DNA from: Triglochin maritima
Lineage: Eukaryota > Streptophyta > Magnoliopsida > Alismatales > Juncaginaceae
DNA: 64,000 nt
Reading direction: 5' to 3'
Assembly: GCA_963682175.1 (NCBI GenBank)
Contig: OY821791.1
Location: 17,512,542 to 17,576,541 of the forward strand
The position numbers and the translations under genes are program-made. The notes under the pieces are model-generated. The model saw only the letters and a list, made by a program, of their open reading frames with translations. It was not told the DNA's origin and ran no database searches. Numbering within the stretch: the stretch's first letter is position 1; every line of letters starts with the position of its first letter. Shown here piece after piece: positions 31,906 through 44,589 of the stretch.

Positions 31906-33622
31906 TGTTATTAAATGAATTTCTGCTGACTGGATTGCTAAATCAACTGACCATGTCATGCGCGTCTCGAACCCACGCGTCCGTGTCTCACGGTCCCATT
32001 ACAATATGGAAGTCTCCGGGAGTCCTATCTAAAAGAGCGTGTTATACAAAAACAGGAAAAGAACATGGATGTCATGATGTGGTCATCGATCACACTTGCC
32101 ACTTTTTATTATTAGCGTAGTCTAAAAATATAACAAAATTAAATACCCTCATTTATCTTTAAATGAAGTTTTTCAACCTCAGTTAAAAATAGATGAGGCT
32201 ATTTAATTTTATCTTTAATATTTATATTTAAACAAATCTATCTGTCATAATAACATTAATTAAAAGTAAAGCAAATTAAGCAATTTTTGTACATTACGAT
32301 ATGCAAAAACATGGTCTTTCATCTGTAAATTGTCTAAAATTTGTCAAAATATTCTAACATAAAAAATATTAAAATTGCAATGATTCTTGATAATTTTGTA
32401 ATGTAATATTGAAAATACAAATATATCTATATATCATTTGGATATATATAAACAGGTTAGACACGGTACATGTGTTAAAAGTAAACCCAACATATTTAAC
32501 TAGCAAAGCCAATCGTGTCAAGCCAATTATAACCCAAATTCATTTATGTCAAACCTAAACTCACATTTTTGGTATTGGGTTTGTGTCAGTTTATCGTGTC
32601 ATCAACTCAAATTGTCACTTCTTTTTTGTGTCGTCAAATTTTGATAGGCATCCATAGTATTTACGCATATGATGATGTTATGCGTGATACCTGCCAATTC
32701 ATCCTCTATCGGAGTCGATCCGATGACCATCGCATCACAAATGTGATGCTTTAACCTTTGAACCGCTAGTGACAAGTTTTACAGTCAAAATTTGGCAACA
32801 CACCAACCCAACTTGCTATCTGTCAACCAACTAATGTAAAAAGGGTGGGTTGCATGGACTCTTAACCTACCCCCACCAACTCATTAACAGTCAAATATTT
32901 ATTTATTATTTAATAGTATATTGTAAGTATAACATTTAGAGTTTTAAGATTTAGAAAAGAAATTATGTTTAAATTCAACAAATCAACGTTAGCAAAAAAT
33001 TAACAATTAAATATGAAAAGTAACAATGACCTTTATAATAAACCAACTAACCCGCATAAAAACTCTGCCAACCTGTGAAATAAACAAACAAACTCAATTA
33101 AATAACATATTCATTAAATCAAGTCGTTTAACTATGACAACCATAAGATCATTCGAAGTCATAACCTTGGTCATCCATTTTCTCTTTTTTTCTTTTCTTG
33201 TCACGTCATCATGACTCAACCTCATATTTCTACCTCATTATTCACCAATTAACCAAGACCTAGTCATCCCACTCTATTTCCTCCACATCATTAGTTTTCT
33301 TTTTAACTTTTATTATATTCTGCAATCATTTATATTTATCCAAAACATCAATAAACTATTTATCTACAGTACGTGTGTGATGTCTTATCTTGTCAGACTG
33401 ACAATAAAATACCCTTAATCATAACCCACCCCGATAGGTCAGTCGGCACGGGGGCAGTGCCCCTTGAAAAATATTTGGATTTTGAAAACGACAACTAGTG
33501 ACTTTATTTATCAAAATATAAACTAAAACTACTTAAATCCTAATTATTTATCAAAATATAAAACTCTAATTATTAAAACAAATACCAAAAGAAAAAGACA
33601 AAAAGAAAAAGAAAAACCACCA
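31906..33622. other. AT-rich unassigned region
   Basis: No gene or complete element. 32460-32660 has scattered CGTGTCA, AACCCAA and GTGTCGTCAA phrases like the interior of the hAT element at 28144, and may be a degraded relative. The rest is AT-rich without visible structure. Confidence 0.4.
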
Positions 33623-33652
33623 ACCGGGTCGTGCCAAGTGGCACAACCCGGT
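33623..33652. repeat. GC-rich hairpin
   Basis: The arms ACCGGGTCGTGCC and GGCACAACCCGGT flank a short AAGT loop, with one mismatch in 13. It lies in a GC-rich island (33620-33730) surrounded by AT-rich DNA. GACCCGGTC/GACCTGGTC-like phrases continue to 33705. Confidence 0.6.
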
Positions 33653-33751
33653 CACCGACCAGGTCGCTGGAGCGACCCGATCATTGGGCGACCTGGTCGT
33701 CTGGGCGTCATCCGCGTGGATGTCCCCGCAAAGGATGTTCTAACTCACATG

Positions 33752-34300
33752 TAGGTCTGTAAATGATTGATTCATAGGCGGTTATGAGACTTACCTCTCT
33801 ACCCACCTAATTAAACGATTCACGATTCGATTATAAACTCATTTATTTTTACCTCTACCCATGATCCTACTTGTTTAATTTAATTAAACAGTTTTGGGCG
33901 GTTATATGGTTTAAACTTAATGGATACTAAAATCGATATAAGAATTTGTTAAATTGATAAAAACTTGTTAAGAACATCAAACATCCATAAATATATAATC
34001 AAAACATCCAAAAATCCATAATTTAAACATCCACAAATTCATATAAACAACATTAAACATTCACACATAATGACAATAATAATACAAAAAATTATATATA
34101 TTCATTATGTTTCGCGATTAAACAGTTAAACAGATGGGTTTAATCATGTAACATTATCCGTCATTTATTAAAATATTATGATTTTCACAACACTTATGCG
34201 CTCATTTATCAAATGGTTATGATTTTTACAACCCGTGACACTACCTGCTGGTTCAATTAGGGTAATTAAATGGTTTTGACCCTACCCATTTACAACTCTC
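33752..34300. mobile_element. Non-autonomous hAT-type element
   Basis: This is flanked by a perfect 8-bp duplication CTCACATG (33744-33751 and 34301-34308). It begins TAGGTCTGTAAATG. The other end has CATTTACAACTCTC, so the inverted repeat is good for eight bases and then decays. The 549-bp interior has GGCGGTTATGAG and GGGCGGTTATATGG repeats, with no coding sequence. Confidence 0.8.
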
Positions 34301-34364
34301 CTCACATGTTAACCCACATTTTAAGTAGACGAGTAATGGTTAAAAAAAATCCAACCCACCCCAT

Positions 34365-34925
34365 TGTTTGATCGTGAATCCGGCTTAGTTCTAATCACTT
34401 TTAAGGTAATTACCTACTTGTTTAAGCAATTAATGAATGCACAACGGAATTAAAAACAAACAATCAAGTAAGGAAAAAGTAAGACAAACTACAATGGAGA
34501 CGGGGGATTTTAAAAAGGTTCGGCATCCCACCCGGGTCCTGATCCTCTCTTGCAAGCTACGCTTGGATCACCGAGCTCCGCTCAGGACTTCACTAACCAC
34601 TCTTCATTCCGGGCCGGGAGAGAACGCCTTTACAACACAAGCACCGCGAACACCCTTGCTTTCTTGACTTTCTTCCTCTCACAATCCGAGAGGGAACGCT
34701 TCAGGATTTCACCGAAATCCATGTTTTTTTTACAAAGGGATGAGTGAGACAACACTCTCTAACTTGAGCACACTTCAGTAAGATATGAAATTAAATACTA
34801 AGTGTGGAAGGTTTGAGCTTTTGGGTGTGTGAAACTTTCTTTCTAAGGTAGTGGACAATATAGAGTGAGAGAGTTGTGTAAAATAGTGTTAGACAACTCT
34901 ATTTATAATCTCTTAAGGTATTATA
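34365..34925 (-). repeat. Family C LTR fragment, outer part
   Basis: This opens TGTTTGATCGTGAATCC after CCCAT and follows the C consensus (GGAGACGGGGGATTTTA, CCGGGCCGGGAGAGAA). It stops at TTATA (34921-34925), where a family D LTR is inserted. The rest is at 37062-37556. Confidence 0.88.
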
Positions 34926-37061
34926 TGTAGGATTTCTAGTTTAATTGCACATATATATATATTTGAATTTTTTATGCACAATAAGGATCAATTACAATTT
35001 TCTATGATTTATTTCATCCATGCATCGGTTTGTTTCAATAACTAGTTTCAAAAACTTTATTAAAACAAACACAAGGGACTCCGAAATTCATACCTAGAAG
35101 TTCTCTAAAACTTCTTGATGATCCGGAGACGTTGAGGATGACGATCGTCGCTTCTCGTTGCGCCGGATGCCTCCGAGTGTTCACCAAAACCCTAAACAAT
35201 GTTGGAGAGAAAGGAGCTAGCCAATCAATCTCCAAACTAGCTTAGAATCAAGCTACAAACTCCTTCCTTAATCTCTGAGATTTCTCCTTCCAAAGACTTA
35301 GAAAAGTAAGAGAATTTTCGTGGCTTTTTGTGGTGAATTAGGAGAGAAAATAATTAGAAAACATCTAAAATAATTAAGGAGAATAAGGACTTATTTATAG
35401 GCTCCAATCTTACTCTCAATCATGGCTATTCTTAAGCCATGTTCTCCTGACATTTTCTCTCACAAACTAATTCCACAATGCATTACATGCATCCACAAAA
35501 CGTTTGACCATGTTTGGAGCTAATCCAACCATTAATCAATTAAATCTCTTAATTATCAAAGGCAGAAGATCGATCGGGCTTCGGTTTACCGAGACATATT
35601 CGGTTAACCGAATATGTCACGTTCGTATTACCGTGCACTAGACGGATGACCGATTCTTAAGCAGAAAAATTCTCCTTAACCGATCGGACGAATTCTCGTC
35701 TAAAACAAAGTGTCATTCGGTTAACCGAAAATATCGGAACTGGACATTGTTCGGTCGACCGTTCCTGGTTCGGTATACCGTACCAGAACTCCAAGCATTT
35801 TAGTCAAGTTCGGTCAATTAACTATGACCATCCGTTCCACGTTCGGTGGACTGATCAACAGAACCTTCGGTCGACCGAACCATAAACGGATTACCGAACT
35901 TTTACCCGATTTTGTCTTTTCAAATTTTGGATTTATTTCCAACGAAATTTGAACTTTAGGGGGTTTAGGAAATTCACAACTTATGCAATATATTATCATA
36001 TGCAACAATAATTTATTGCACCCCATAATATATGCATCTCATATGAATTTATCATGATTCTAATTATGTTATATATCACAACATAATTGATTTTACTTGT
36101 TCACCACATGTGTCATATTTTCTATAAGAAACCCGACACATCATATGAACCAAAAATCAAACTTCTTGTTTCCTGGTTTTTGCGGTGTGGCGTATAGGAG
36201 GATCTAAACTAAGTTGACAGTGATATTAAGAGCTTAATATCACAAGCTGTAAGCGGTATCTAGCTACACATTATAGTTCCCAATTAGTTAGATGTCTTAA
36301 TTCCACTCGAACCAAAACCCGATCCATTTAGTGATGGAGTGTATCACTTGGGTCTGTCCCTTGCCTCATGATATTAAGAATACACACAAAGTGGTATTGT
36401 GTCATCTTTGTATTAGTATTCATTTCTTGATCTCTTTAAGCTAGTTATAAATATGTGACTTAACTCAAATCACATTATGCACATTATAACTTGGCTTTAT
36501 CAAGGGGGTCACTAATATCATCACTCAATTAAGAGGGGCAATGATAATCTTTCGAATAACTATCTTCTCCAACAAAAGTCATACTTAACCAACTAATGCT
36601 TTTGCACTACACTCATTGATAACTTAAGACACTAGTCTAATAAAGCACTCCTTAAGAGATCGGATATAAGTCTCATATCAAAGGATAAAGGACACAGTAA
36701 AATATTAATGACACAGAAACACATTCCTATAATATTTTACTTATTAGGTCAATTCGGTATACAAAATTAGTATTTTCCTCTTTTGCGTACCCGTGTTGTC
36801 ACTCACTTGTAGAGCTACAATGATCTATGACCAACACGACAATCCTAACTCGGTAATAATGTCTCATGTTAATTACCATGATTGCGAATATCTTTTGTTT
36901 TATTTAAACCAATATCTTTTAGAGCTCTACGGTTAAGGACCAAGAGCCTCTTCCTTAACACTTCTAAAAGACGAATAACAGAAACAAGGAAAAAATGATT
37001 TCTCATTCAATTCATAATAATTGGCATTTAAATGTAAAACTTTTAGAACACATTCCCTTCA
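34926..37061 (-). mobile_element. Family D solo LTR nested in family C
   Basis: This 2136-bp LTR (TGTAGGATTTC...CCCTTCA as printed) is flanked by TTATA at 34921-34925 and 37062-37066. It aligns end to end with 10663-12816. Palindrome array at 35570-35900. It is the second case here of a D LTR inside a C LTR, at a different site. Confidence 0.93.
35570..35900. promoter_or_regulatory. Palindrome array, second family D copy
   Basis: About a dozen decayed sites: CGGTTAACCG, CGGTCGACCG, CGGTATACCG, CGGTTTACCG. Most retain the outer CGG...CCG while the central four bases vary symmetrically. Confidence 0.55.
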
Positions 37062-37556
37062 TTATAGTCGTTGGGACAAGTTTGGTAAGAGTTTGTGTAA
37101 GAAACACAAAACATGTCCACGGTCGATCGATAAGCAATTTGTATTTTGGGCTATTAGTGAATAATTCGAATACGACCATTGGAATAATACGACAATCCTA
37201 ACGGTCAGAAAACATTGTTGATTTGGTCGACCGAAAAATTCGGAACGGTCAATCGAATGTGGGCAGTCTAAAACACTATAGGATAATTGATCAGTCAGTT
37301 GACCGAAAGACTTGGGTCGGTTGACTGAATGTGTGCAGACAGTTCTAGTTTAGTTTTAATATTTTTCGGTCTAAGTTTAGGTGATCTTTTGAAGTCCAAA
37401 TAATGTGAAATTTTGTTTGTGATTTCGATAGAGAACCTAGTGTGTGTTTAAGTTGATTTTAACTCAAGTATTCTCAATTACACAAAGTTTTTAATACTTA
37501 AAATAAATCAAAATTACATGTCTTCAAATAAGCTTTGTTACATGTCTTAACTTGAT
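37062..37556 (-). repeat. Family C LTR fragment, inner part
   Basis: This resumes at TTATAGTCGTTGGGA after the D insertion and carries decayed palindromes (37115-37340). It ends at ACTTGAT, where a further diverged LTR begins. The terminal 200 bp of C are missing. Confidence 0.8.
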
Positions 37557-39066
37557 TGTTTTTTAGGATCTATGACCCTCTAATCGCTAGATAAATGTGG
37601 AATTTAAAAGATTAATCGAAGGATTAAGAGATAAGACATGCAAACCAAAAAATCGACAACACTGGAGTTTTGAGAGGTTTGACACCCACAGCCGGGTCCA
37701 AGTCCTCCTCGCAAGTCTCACTCGATCTCCCGAGTCTCGCTTACGGTTCCACTAACTGATCTCTGTTCCGGGCCGAAATCAATGTTGTTTACAACTCCGA
37801 GGCTCGCGAACAACCTCGCCTCACTCGAGTCTCCTCTCACAATCCGAGAGGGAGATTTCTCGAAACTTTACAACTTGGTTATTTTTTGAAAATGAAGATT
37901 TAATCACAATCTAACTAAAACTTTATAGTTGATCACACTTGGATATTGATATGAAATAAATATGCAAGTGATAAAGTTTAGGCTTAATTGTTGTGGATTG
38001 AGAGCTTGAAAATGGAGAAGATTTGACTTTGAGTATTGGATAAAAAAGAAGTGTTCAAGAAATCCAAAACCAACAAATGAAGTCCTATTTATAAGCCTTA
38101 AAGCTCAACTAACCGTGTGGGGGTTTGTGGAGAAATGAACCAATAGGAATGCAAGATGTGACTTAAGTTCGGACAGAAATAAATGCATTTTCGATCGACC
38201 GTTAACCAAACGGTAGTCCGAAGAATTGGTCTGATTTATGAATTCGGTTGACCGATTATGTATCGGATCATCATTCATCAACCTCCAGTACTTTTTATAT
38301 ATTTAGCCCCAATTAAGTTCAATTCCCCGAATTCCATTCGGTTCGTCGTTCCAAGGTAGACAATAGAATTAGTTGGACTCTGATCTACTTAAGTTCGATT
38401 GACCATATAAACTTTGGTAGACCGAAGTTAGCGCAAGTTTTGCGCTGACAGTTATATCAAAAACAGTGGTTTGGTACAACGGTCAAGTGTCACGTGTAAA
38501 TAGCTGTTGTGCACCTAAAGCCAATAAGTAATCGGTAGACCGATAGTTATTCGGTCGTCCGAGACAAGTCAATTGGGGTCTAAGAACTTGATTCGAATGC
38601 GACCGTTGGAGCAAAATCCAAAACCAGTCCAGGGCTATTCGGTCGACCGAATGTGGTTCGTTTTCCGTTAGGACAATTTTAGAGAACACCTAAATTTTAC
38701 TGGTGGTAAGTATTCGGGTATCCGAAAGGTGTTCGGTAGACCTATGCGATTGACCGAATGTGGTTCGGTTTACCGAGGATGGACGAGTAATAATCAGTGT
38801 TTAAGTTTACATAAAATCTTATGAACTCAAAAAATACAAAATTACATGTCTTAGTTCAAAGATTTTATTACAGGTCTTGGGTCTTAATGTCTTTGTCACA
38901 ATATTCTTTTTGTTGATTATCTTTGATGTGAACCTATTAAGATGATTCAAAGTATACAAATATGTATGCAATGCAAGTAATCGTGTTTGTTCATTTTGAT
39001 TGAATATGTTTATTGATTAAAATTAATTTATTAATTATCAAAATTAATATAATTGTCATTGTCGCA
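37557..39066 (-). repeat. Diverged family C-like LTR
   Basis: This opens TGTTTTTTAGGATC. It contains C-like blocks (CCGGGTCCAAGTCC, TTCCGGGCCG, CTCACAATCCGAGAGGGA, TATTTATAAG) but is much diverged elsewhere. Palindrome-type sites occur at 38190-38780 (CGGTCGACCG at 38641, CGGTAGACCG at 38528). The right edge near 39066 is uncertain and no target duplication was found. Confidence 0.6.
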
Positions 39067-39086
39067 AAAAATTGTTGTAATATGTT

Positions 39087-39222
39087 GCAAGTTATCTAAC
39101 GTGATTGGGCTACATAGTTATCAAAATAATAATAATAGGGGCTAAATCATGGCAAGTTATCTAACGTGATTGGGCTACATAGTTATCAAAATAATAATAT
39201 TAATAATAGGGGCTAAATCATG
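39087..39222. repeat. Tandem duplication of 65-71 bp
   Basis: GCAAGTTATCTAACGTGATT starts at 39087 and again at 39152, with the whole block to GGGGCTAAATCATG repeated. They differ only by a short ATT/AAT expansion, so the duplication is recent. Confidence 0.93.
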
Positions 39223-40078
39223 GCAGGTCGACTGACTTTTTTTTTTAATTCATGATTGGTTTCCTATATATTGCCGTAATATTTTTTTATTAAATAAAAA
39301 ATAAATCTAAAATTAAAAATAGTACTATGATTGTCCACTCTTGATTCATGTCTCCCATGTCCCCCTCCTCTCTCTCAACTATCTCTTCCATAAAATAGAT
39401 TAATTATTCATTGTTCTAACGTTAACCTATATTCCAAATAGATAAATCAACTAACCCGACAGAAATTCGAGACCATGAAATAAAAATTTCAATATACGGA
39501 TTAATTTTTTCACGTGAAATAAAAAAAATTCTACAACGTGAAAAAATTAACCTGTATCTTGATTTTTGAAGTCTACCGGGTTAGGTGGGTTATGCATTCT
39601 AAATAGGGGTTAACGTCAAAACACCGGGAGAGACACGGACCAGGGATGTGAACTCTAGGACCAGGGATGTGGACTCTAATCATGACCACGGACACGGAAG
39701 AGGAGATTTGGAAGGAAAAAAATTACGGATATATTGCTTATCTATTCATATCTTATTTTATTGGGATGGAAATAAGATTCTCAAATTAAACGAGTTAAGC
39801 TTTAACAAACAAACTAAGCTCGTCCTCAAGTTCGTTTCGCTTCGTATGTTATCTATATACATTAGAATTGGTAGCCGCTAGGGCTTGGAACCAGGTAGGT
39901 AAAAAGGGCCCGACCCGGTTTCCAGGACTTGGCCCGGTATTTTTATATATATTTACTATATTTGGTGTTTTTGAAAGTAAGTGTTCTTTGGAGATATTTA
40001 AAATAATAATAATAAAATTTGTTAACGGGGCGCACCAGGCTGCAGGAACAGGGTCCAACAGGGACGGGCCTGCCTAGG
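39223..40078. other. AT-rich unassigned region
   Basis: No gene seen. GACCAGGGATGTG(A/G)ACTCTA is repeated twice at 39640-39680. 39890-40080 has GGCCCGACCCGG and CCGGTATTTT phrases suggesting a degraded DNA transposon, without definable ends. Confidence 0.35.
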
Positions 40079-40182
40079 CCCCTATACTTTTAAGGAACGT
40101 TAGGCAAGAGCCAGGCTTGATTCGCTTTACCGCCCCTATACTTTTAAGGGAAGTTAGGCGAGGCTTGATTCGGTTTACAGAT
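40079..40182. repeat. Tandem duplication of about 50 bp
   Basis: CCCCTATACTTTTAAGG...GGCTTGATTCG(C/G)TTTAC occurs at 40079 and again at 40133. The second copy lacks about five bases. Confidence 0.85.
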
Positions 40183-41248
40183 CTAATTTACATATTTTTA
40201 ACTATAATACAATAAATTAAAGTTACATTATAAAAAATTTAAAATTTTCTTTAATTTATGATAAGTATAATTTGAGACATAAAGACCCTTATTTTATTTA
40301 AATTACAGTTTAAATGTTTTAATAATAATCTAAGACTGAAATAACGACTTATTTAAATCCTCAAATTCGATCTTTCTAGAAATCCCTGTATTGGATATAG
40401 AGCAGGGAATTACCTCATATTCTGCTTGAACGAATTCGAAAAATAATGCTCTCCTGTCCGAATAGACCAGAAATGTAGGTAATAAAAATTAAAAAGCAGT
40501 ATAATTACAAGCCAATTCAAGAATCTAGTCGGGTATGATAGGTAGTACCTCCCTGGTCACCAAAGAAAAGACGAATCAAACGTACGTCCTAACGGCAAAA
40601 CCCTCCCCTCCTCCTTTTGCCCGGGCTGGGGACCGGCAGTGGCTAAGCCATTGGCGGAGTTAGAGGTACAAGCAAATTTTACACAAAAATCACAAATTGG
40701 ATGTGAACCTTAAATTCATTAAAAGAATTAGTTTTTACACTTCATAATCACTTTTGTAATACTCAATTTTCCATATAGATACTAGAATGTCTATCCGTCA
40801 TTAGGGTTTATTTTAAATTCATAAAAGAATCTTTATATTATTATCATATTTTTACATCGAGGATATCGAAATCGTATAATCCGCAAGTAAAATAGAAACT
40901 TAAAGTTCAACAAAATTTATATAATCCAACTGTTAACGTTTAATCTAACGCTTTATTTAAAACTGAAAATCTATATACTAAAAACACAATAAATTCGCAT
41001 TTGCTGTCGTACCATTCTTGTAAATGAAAAAAAAAACAAATTCCATGAAAGAAAATATTACATGTGACGAGCAAGAAAATGGCTTGGCGACGATCTTTTT
41101 AATAATAAACATTATTAAAAGAACGAATCATTTAGTTATGGTACTGAACCTTTCAAGACTACTAGAAATGAAAATTTAATCATAAGGTTAATCTCAGGAC
41201 AAAATTTAATGATACAAGGCAAAATAACTGTTCACAGTAACAATTACA
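40183..41248. other. AT-rich unassigned region
   Basis: AT-rich with no recognisable gene or element. A GC-rich pocket at 40600-40650 (CCCGGGCTGGGGACCGG) stands out, but I cannot assign it. Confidence 0.35.
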
Positions 41249-43235
41249 CATCTGGAAGATTAATCTCAGGACGATAAAACGCCCTCACAATTTTCGGCGG
41301 ATCATAAACCCGTTGCTTTGGGGTCTACGACGATAACAGCACAGGTTAACAACTACAAATTTTAGATTTAATATAGAAATTATATGAAACCCCAAAAAAA
41401 TTTGTTATCAGAGTTCACTGACAAATTAACTGCATCAAAATCAGTAATCCAACAGAGATAATAACGTACGCAATTGACTGCATATACATAATTAATTAAA
41501 ATAGAGCATATACATAATTAATTAAAATTTAATGGGTAACAAATAGAGCATATACATAATTAAAATTTAGATAAACAGTGAGTCGCGAGGAACAAAAAAG
41601 TACAGAAATAAGGTAAAACAAGATTCTAAACCTCAAGGCAATTGTGTTGACACAGGTTACAACAGAAATCGCACGTCCAGACAGGTAAAGCAACTCTCAG
41701 ATCTTCAACTGCATATGATCCGCCATTCTCCACGTAGCTTCTCCAACTGTTCTTGTAACAATATTCATAAGGTACAAAGCAGAAAATTACAACCGCCTTC
41801 CCTAATGTACAGAACCTAAGCAGAAAATTACAACCGCCTTCCAGCAGATAAATAGACAATCATTCCACACTACAAAAATTAGCCCACACGGTAGAAAACA
41901 CGGCCAAACAGAAAAATAGAAAAAATAGATTAATAAGGTGAAGAATCGAATTCCTTCATTGGGAATATACCTTTCACAACGGACTGGGTATGAGCAATTT
42001 TGTTTAAAATGGTTAACCGATTGTGGTAATCAGACTTGCGGCTAATGTCAGAAGTGAAGAGACTTCATGGCCTGCCATGTGAGCTCACCCAACATGGCAA
42101 AGGCCGTCATGGATTTAGCAATCTCCTAGTCGTACACCACCATGGTTGCGCATGTGTCCCAAAGTTGATATCCAATAGTATATCTATAATTAAACAATAC
42201 ATCACACATGAACGTTCTGCAACGATTTGATAGATGCTTACCCATATATCTACGTAAAGGTATCCAACAATGGTGCCCGACACATCCTAATTAAACAATA
42301 CATCTTACATGAAATTTCGGTCACGAGCTAAATATTTAAGCATATATCAACGCGAAAATTAACTACAATAAACTAGTACGGCATTATTTATGGTCGGTTG
42401 ATGGAAATTTTATAACTCAAAGCACATATTAACGTGAAAATTATCCACATAAACTAGAAAGTCATTATCTTTCATGGTTGGTTGATTGAAATTTAAACAC
42501 CACAATATCATAACGACTGAAATGAAATACCTTTTCGATCGACGTATTTATCTTGGAGGTAACTTTCTTGCTTGGTCGGAAAATATTCACACGAACGGAG
42601 TTCATGGAGTAAAAGAGCGTGAAGGATGAAAAAGAGTCGAAAAGAGGCAAAAAAATCGACACAGCGGGAGAGAGACCCCGGAGGAAAATCAAATCCCCGT
42701 GCGACCTCTCTCCCGAAACACAAAAACTAATTTTTTATTAGGGTTCCGGCGACCTGCCATGCGAGCGCACCCAACATGGCAAAGGTCATTCACAATACAC
42801 AACGCCACCACATCCATATTTTTTCTACCTCATCAAAACATATTTTCTCCTCCGTTACCTCATCCCCCAATACACTACCCAACAACAAAAACCAAATCAA
42901 CGGATATACGGAGATTTACAGAAATTTACGGTAGAATACATACAGCATATTACAGGTCTTCAGTTTACCACGAGGCATCCGCAGATCTCAGCAGATCGCT
43001 TCAGATCCACGACGAAACTCATCACCCGACGGGCAAGAACATATCCCCCTCGAAAACGACCAGCATCTAAAGAACCTGCAAAAAGAAGAGACTGACGAAA
43101 GAAAAACGAACGACCCATACCTACAAAACCAAAATCAAAGAAGACGTAGAAGTGCAGGACGAGGTTTCCAATTTGGGGGAACAAGAAATCGGCGTGGGAT
43201 GAAGGGAACTGAATGCGCTAGAAGGGTTATATAGA
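41249..43235 (-). other. Possible transcribed locus, minus strand, product unknown
   Basis: A TATATA at 43228-43233 on the minus strand precedes 5'-leader-like sequence. At 42604 an ATG opens MNSVRVNIFRPSKKVTSKIN and ends at a GTATTT donor (about 42531). Further candidate exons follow: KSDYHNRLTILNKIAHTQSV (about 41970-42040), a Cys-rich CDFCCNLCQHNCLE (to 41635) and, after a CGTCGTAG acceptor, RVYDPPKIVRAFYRPEINLP ending in TAA at 41249. The last two join in frame, but the middle exons do not join cleanly. A block with CCTGCCATG...CCCAACATGGCAAAGG occurs twice (42070-42107, 42752-42786). I recognise no family. Confidence 0.3.
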
Positions 43236-43680
43236 AGCCCTAGAAGGAATAGACGGTTTGGATTAAGTAGTCGGAGAGGGGAGCTGTTTCGATTGAAACA
43301 CGTGGATGGAGCAGGACGGCAGGTGTGGATGGGCATTGGGAATCTTCGGGGTATATGCGGACAGGCTGGCAAGACATGCGTTGTTTCTACGCCATCTATC
43401 TGTATTCAATAATCGAGGGTTTAATGTCATGGATGACGTCATTACGCCAATAGAAAAGGTTCTACCTGGCCGGTGGGCCTCGGCATTTTGGGTGGAATTG
43501 AGAGTGATTTTGTAATTTTATTTGGACGTAACTTTCAAGATTCAAAAATACAAGCGGATGAGATCCCGGAAAAACATCGCACATGTAATTAAAAATTTAG
43601 GTAATTTTTTTAATAATTTTAAAAATAATTAATTCAATATTAAATAAATCAGAATAAAAAAAATATTCAAAAAAAATTGA

Positions 43681-43808
43681 GTGTTTTGAAATGCGACCGC
43701 ATATGTGGGCTTGGATGCGATCCGCATCGGGGAGATGTGATGCGCTTCTCCCCTACATCCCGCCCACATCCGCAAATGCGGCTGTATCCTGTCGCATTTC
43801 AGAACACT
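43681..43808. mobile_element. Short inverted-repeat element (MITE-like)
   Basis: GAGTGTTTTGAAATGCGAC and the inverted GTCGCATTTCAGAACACTG pair over 19 bp with two or three mismatches. They enclose GCGATCCGCATC/GATGTGATGCGC and CCGCATATGTGGGC/GCCCACATCCGC pairings. CAGTGTTTT...-type ends are common in plant hAT-like MITEs. No 8-bp duplication is visible. Confidence 0.55.
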
Positions 43809-43983
43809 GGTAATGATACTAATCTAACATGGTCTTAGAACGAGAGAAACCAAAACAATTATTATAATTAATAGTTTTACTTTTTTTGTATCTCTAGTAA
43901 CAACCAATACAAATCATGTAAAAAACCTACAAGAAGAATAATGATAACTTGTATATTTGCCAACACAAATCCAACATCAATTA

Positions 43984-44418
43984 AATAACCAATTACGCCC
44001 CTTGAGCTTCTGTTGAGGCTAAAAAAGAAGTTAAGATCTGTGGAAATTCAAACCTTGAAAAGTATAACTAAGGTTATTTTAAGAGGAAGATAAACAATTA
44101 ACTTGGGAAAATAAACAATATTTGGTTGCTATAATTGGGTGGAATGTCCGCTGTAGTTACACACAAACATACTTATTGTTTGTCTAAAAAAGAAGTTAAG
44201 ATCTGTTGAGGCTAAAAAATAACCAATTACGCCCCTTGAGCTTCTGTTGAGGCTAAAAAAGAAGTTAAGATCTGTGGAAATTCAAACCTTGAAAAGTATA
44301 ACTAAGGTTAAATTAGGAGGAAGATAAACAATTAGCTTGGGAAAATCTAAATATTTGGTTGCTATAATTGGGTGGAATGTCCGCTGTAGTTACACACAAA
44401 CATACTTATTGTTTTGCT
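43984..44418. repeat. Direct duplication of about 200-230 bp
   Basis: AATAACCAATTACGCCCCTT begins at 43984 and at 44218. The two copies are nearly identical through CATACTTATTGTTT, and the first ends with a partial repeat of its own interior (AAAAAAGAAGTTAAGATCTGTT). Confidence 0.92.
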
Positions 44419-44589
44419 TATTGATTTTTGAGATTTAAAGAAGAAAATATTTTTTGTTATAGAGTATTTCTTAGATTGTTTTGTATTGGGTTTAAGTTAA
44501 ATAATAATTAATATAATATATTTTTATTTAGTGCAAACTTCAATTTATGAGGTTTAACATATGATTTATAGTTTGAACCACCAAAAAGT
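44419..44589. other. AT-rich flank of copia mosaic
   Basis: AT-rich spacer before the copia LTR with no feature seen. Confidence 0.35.
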
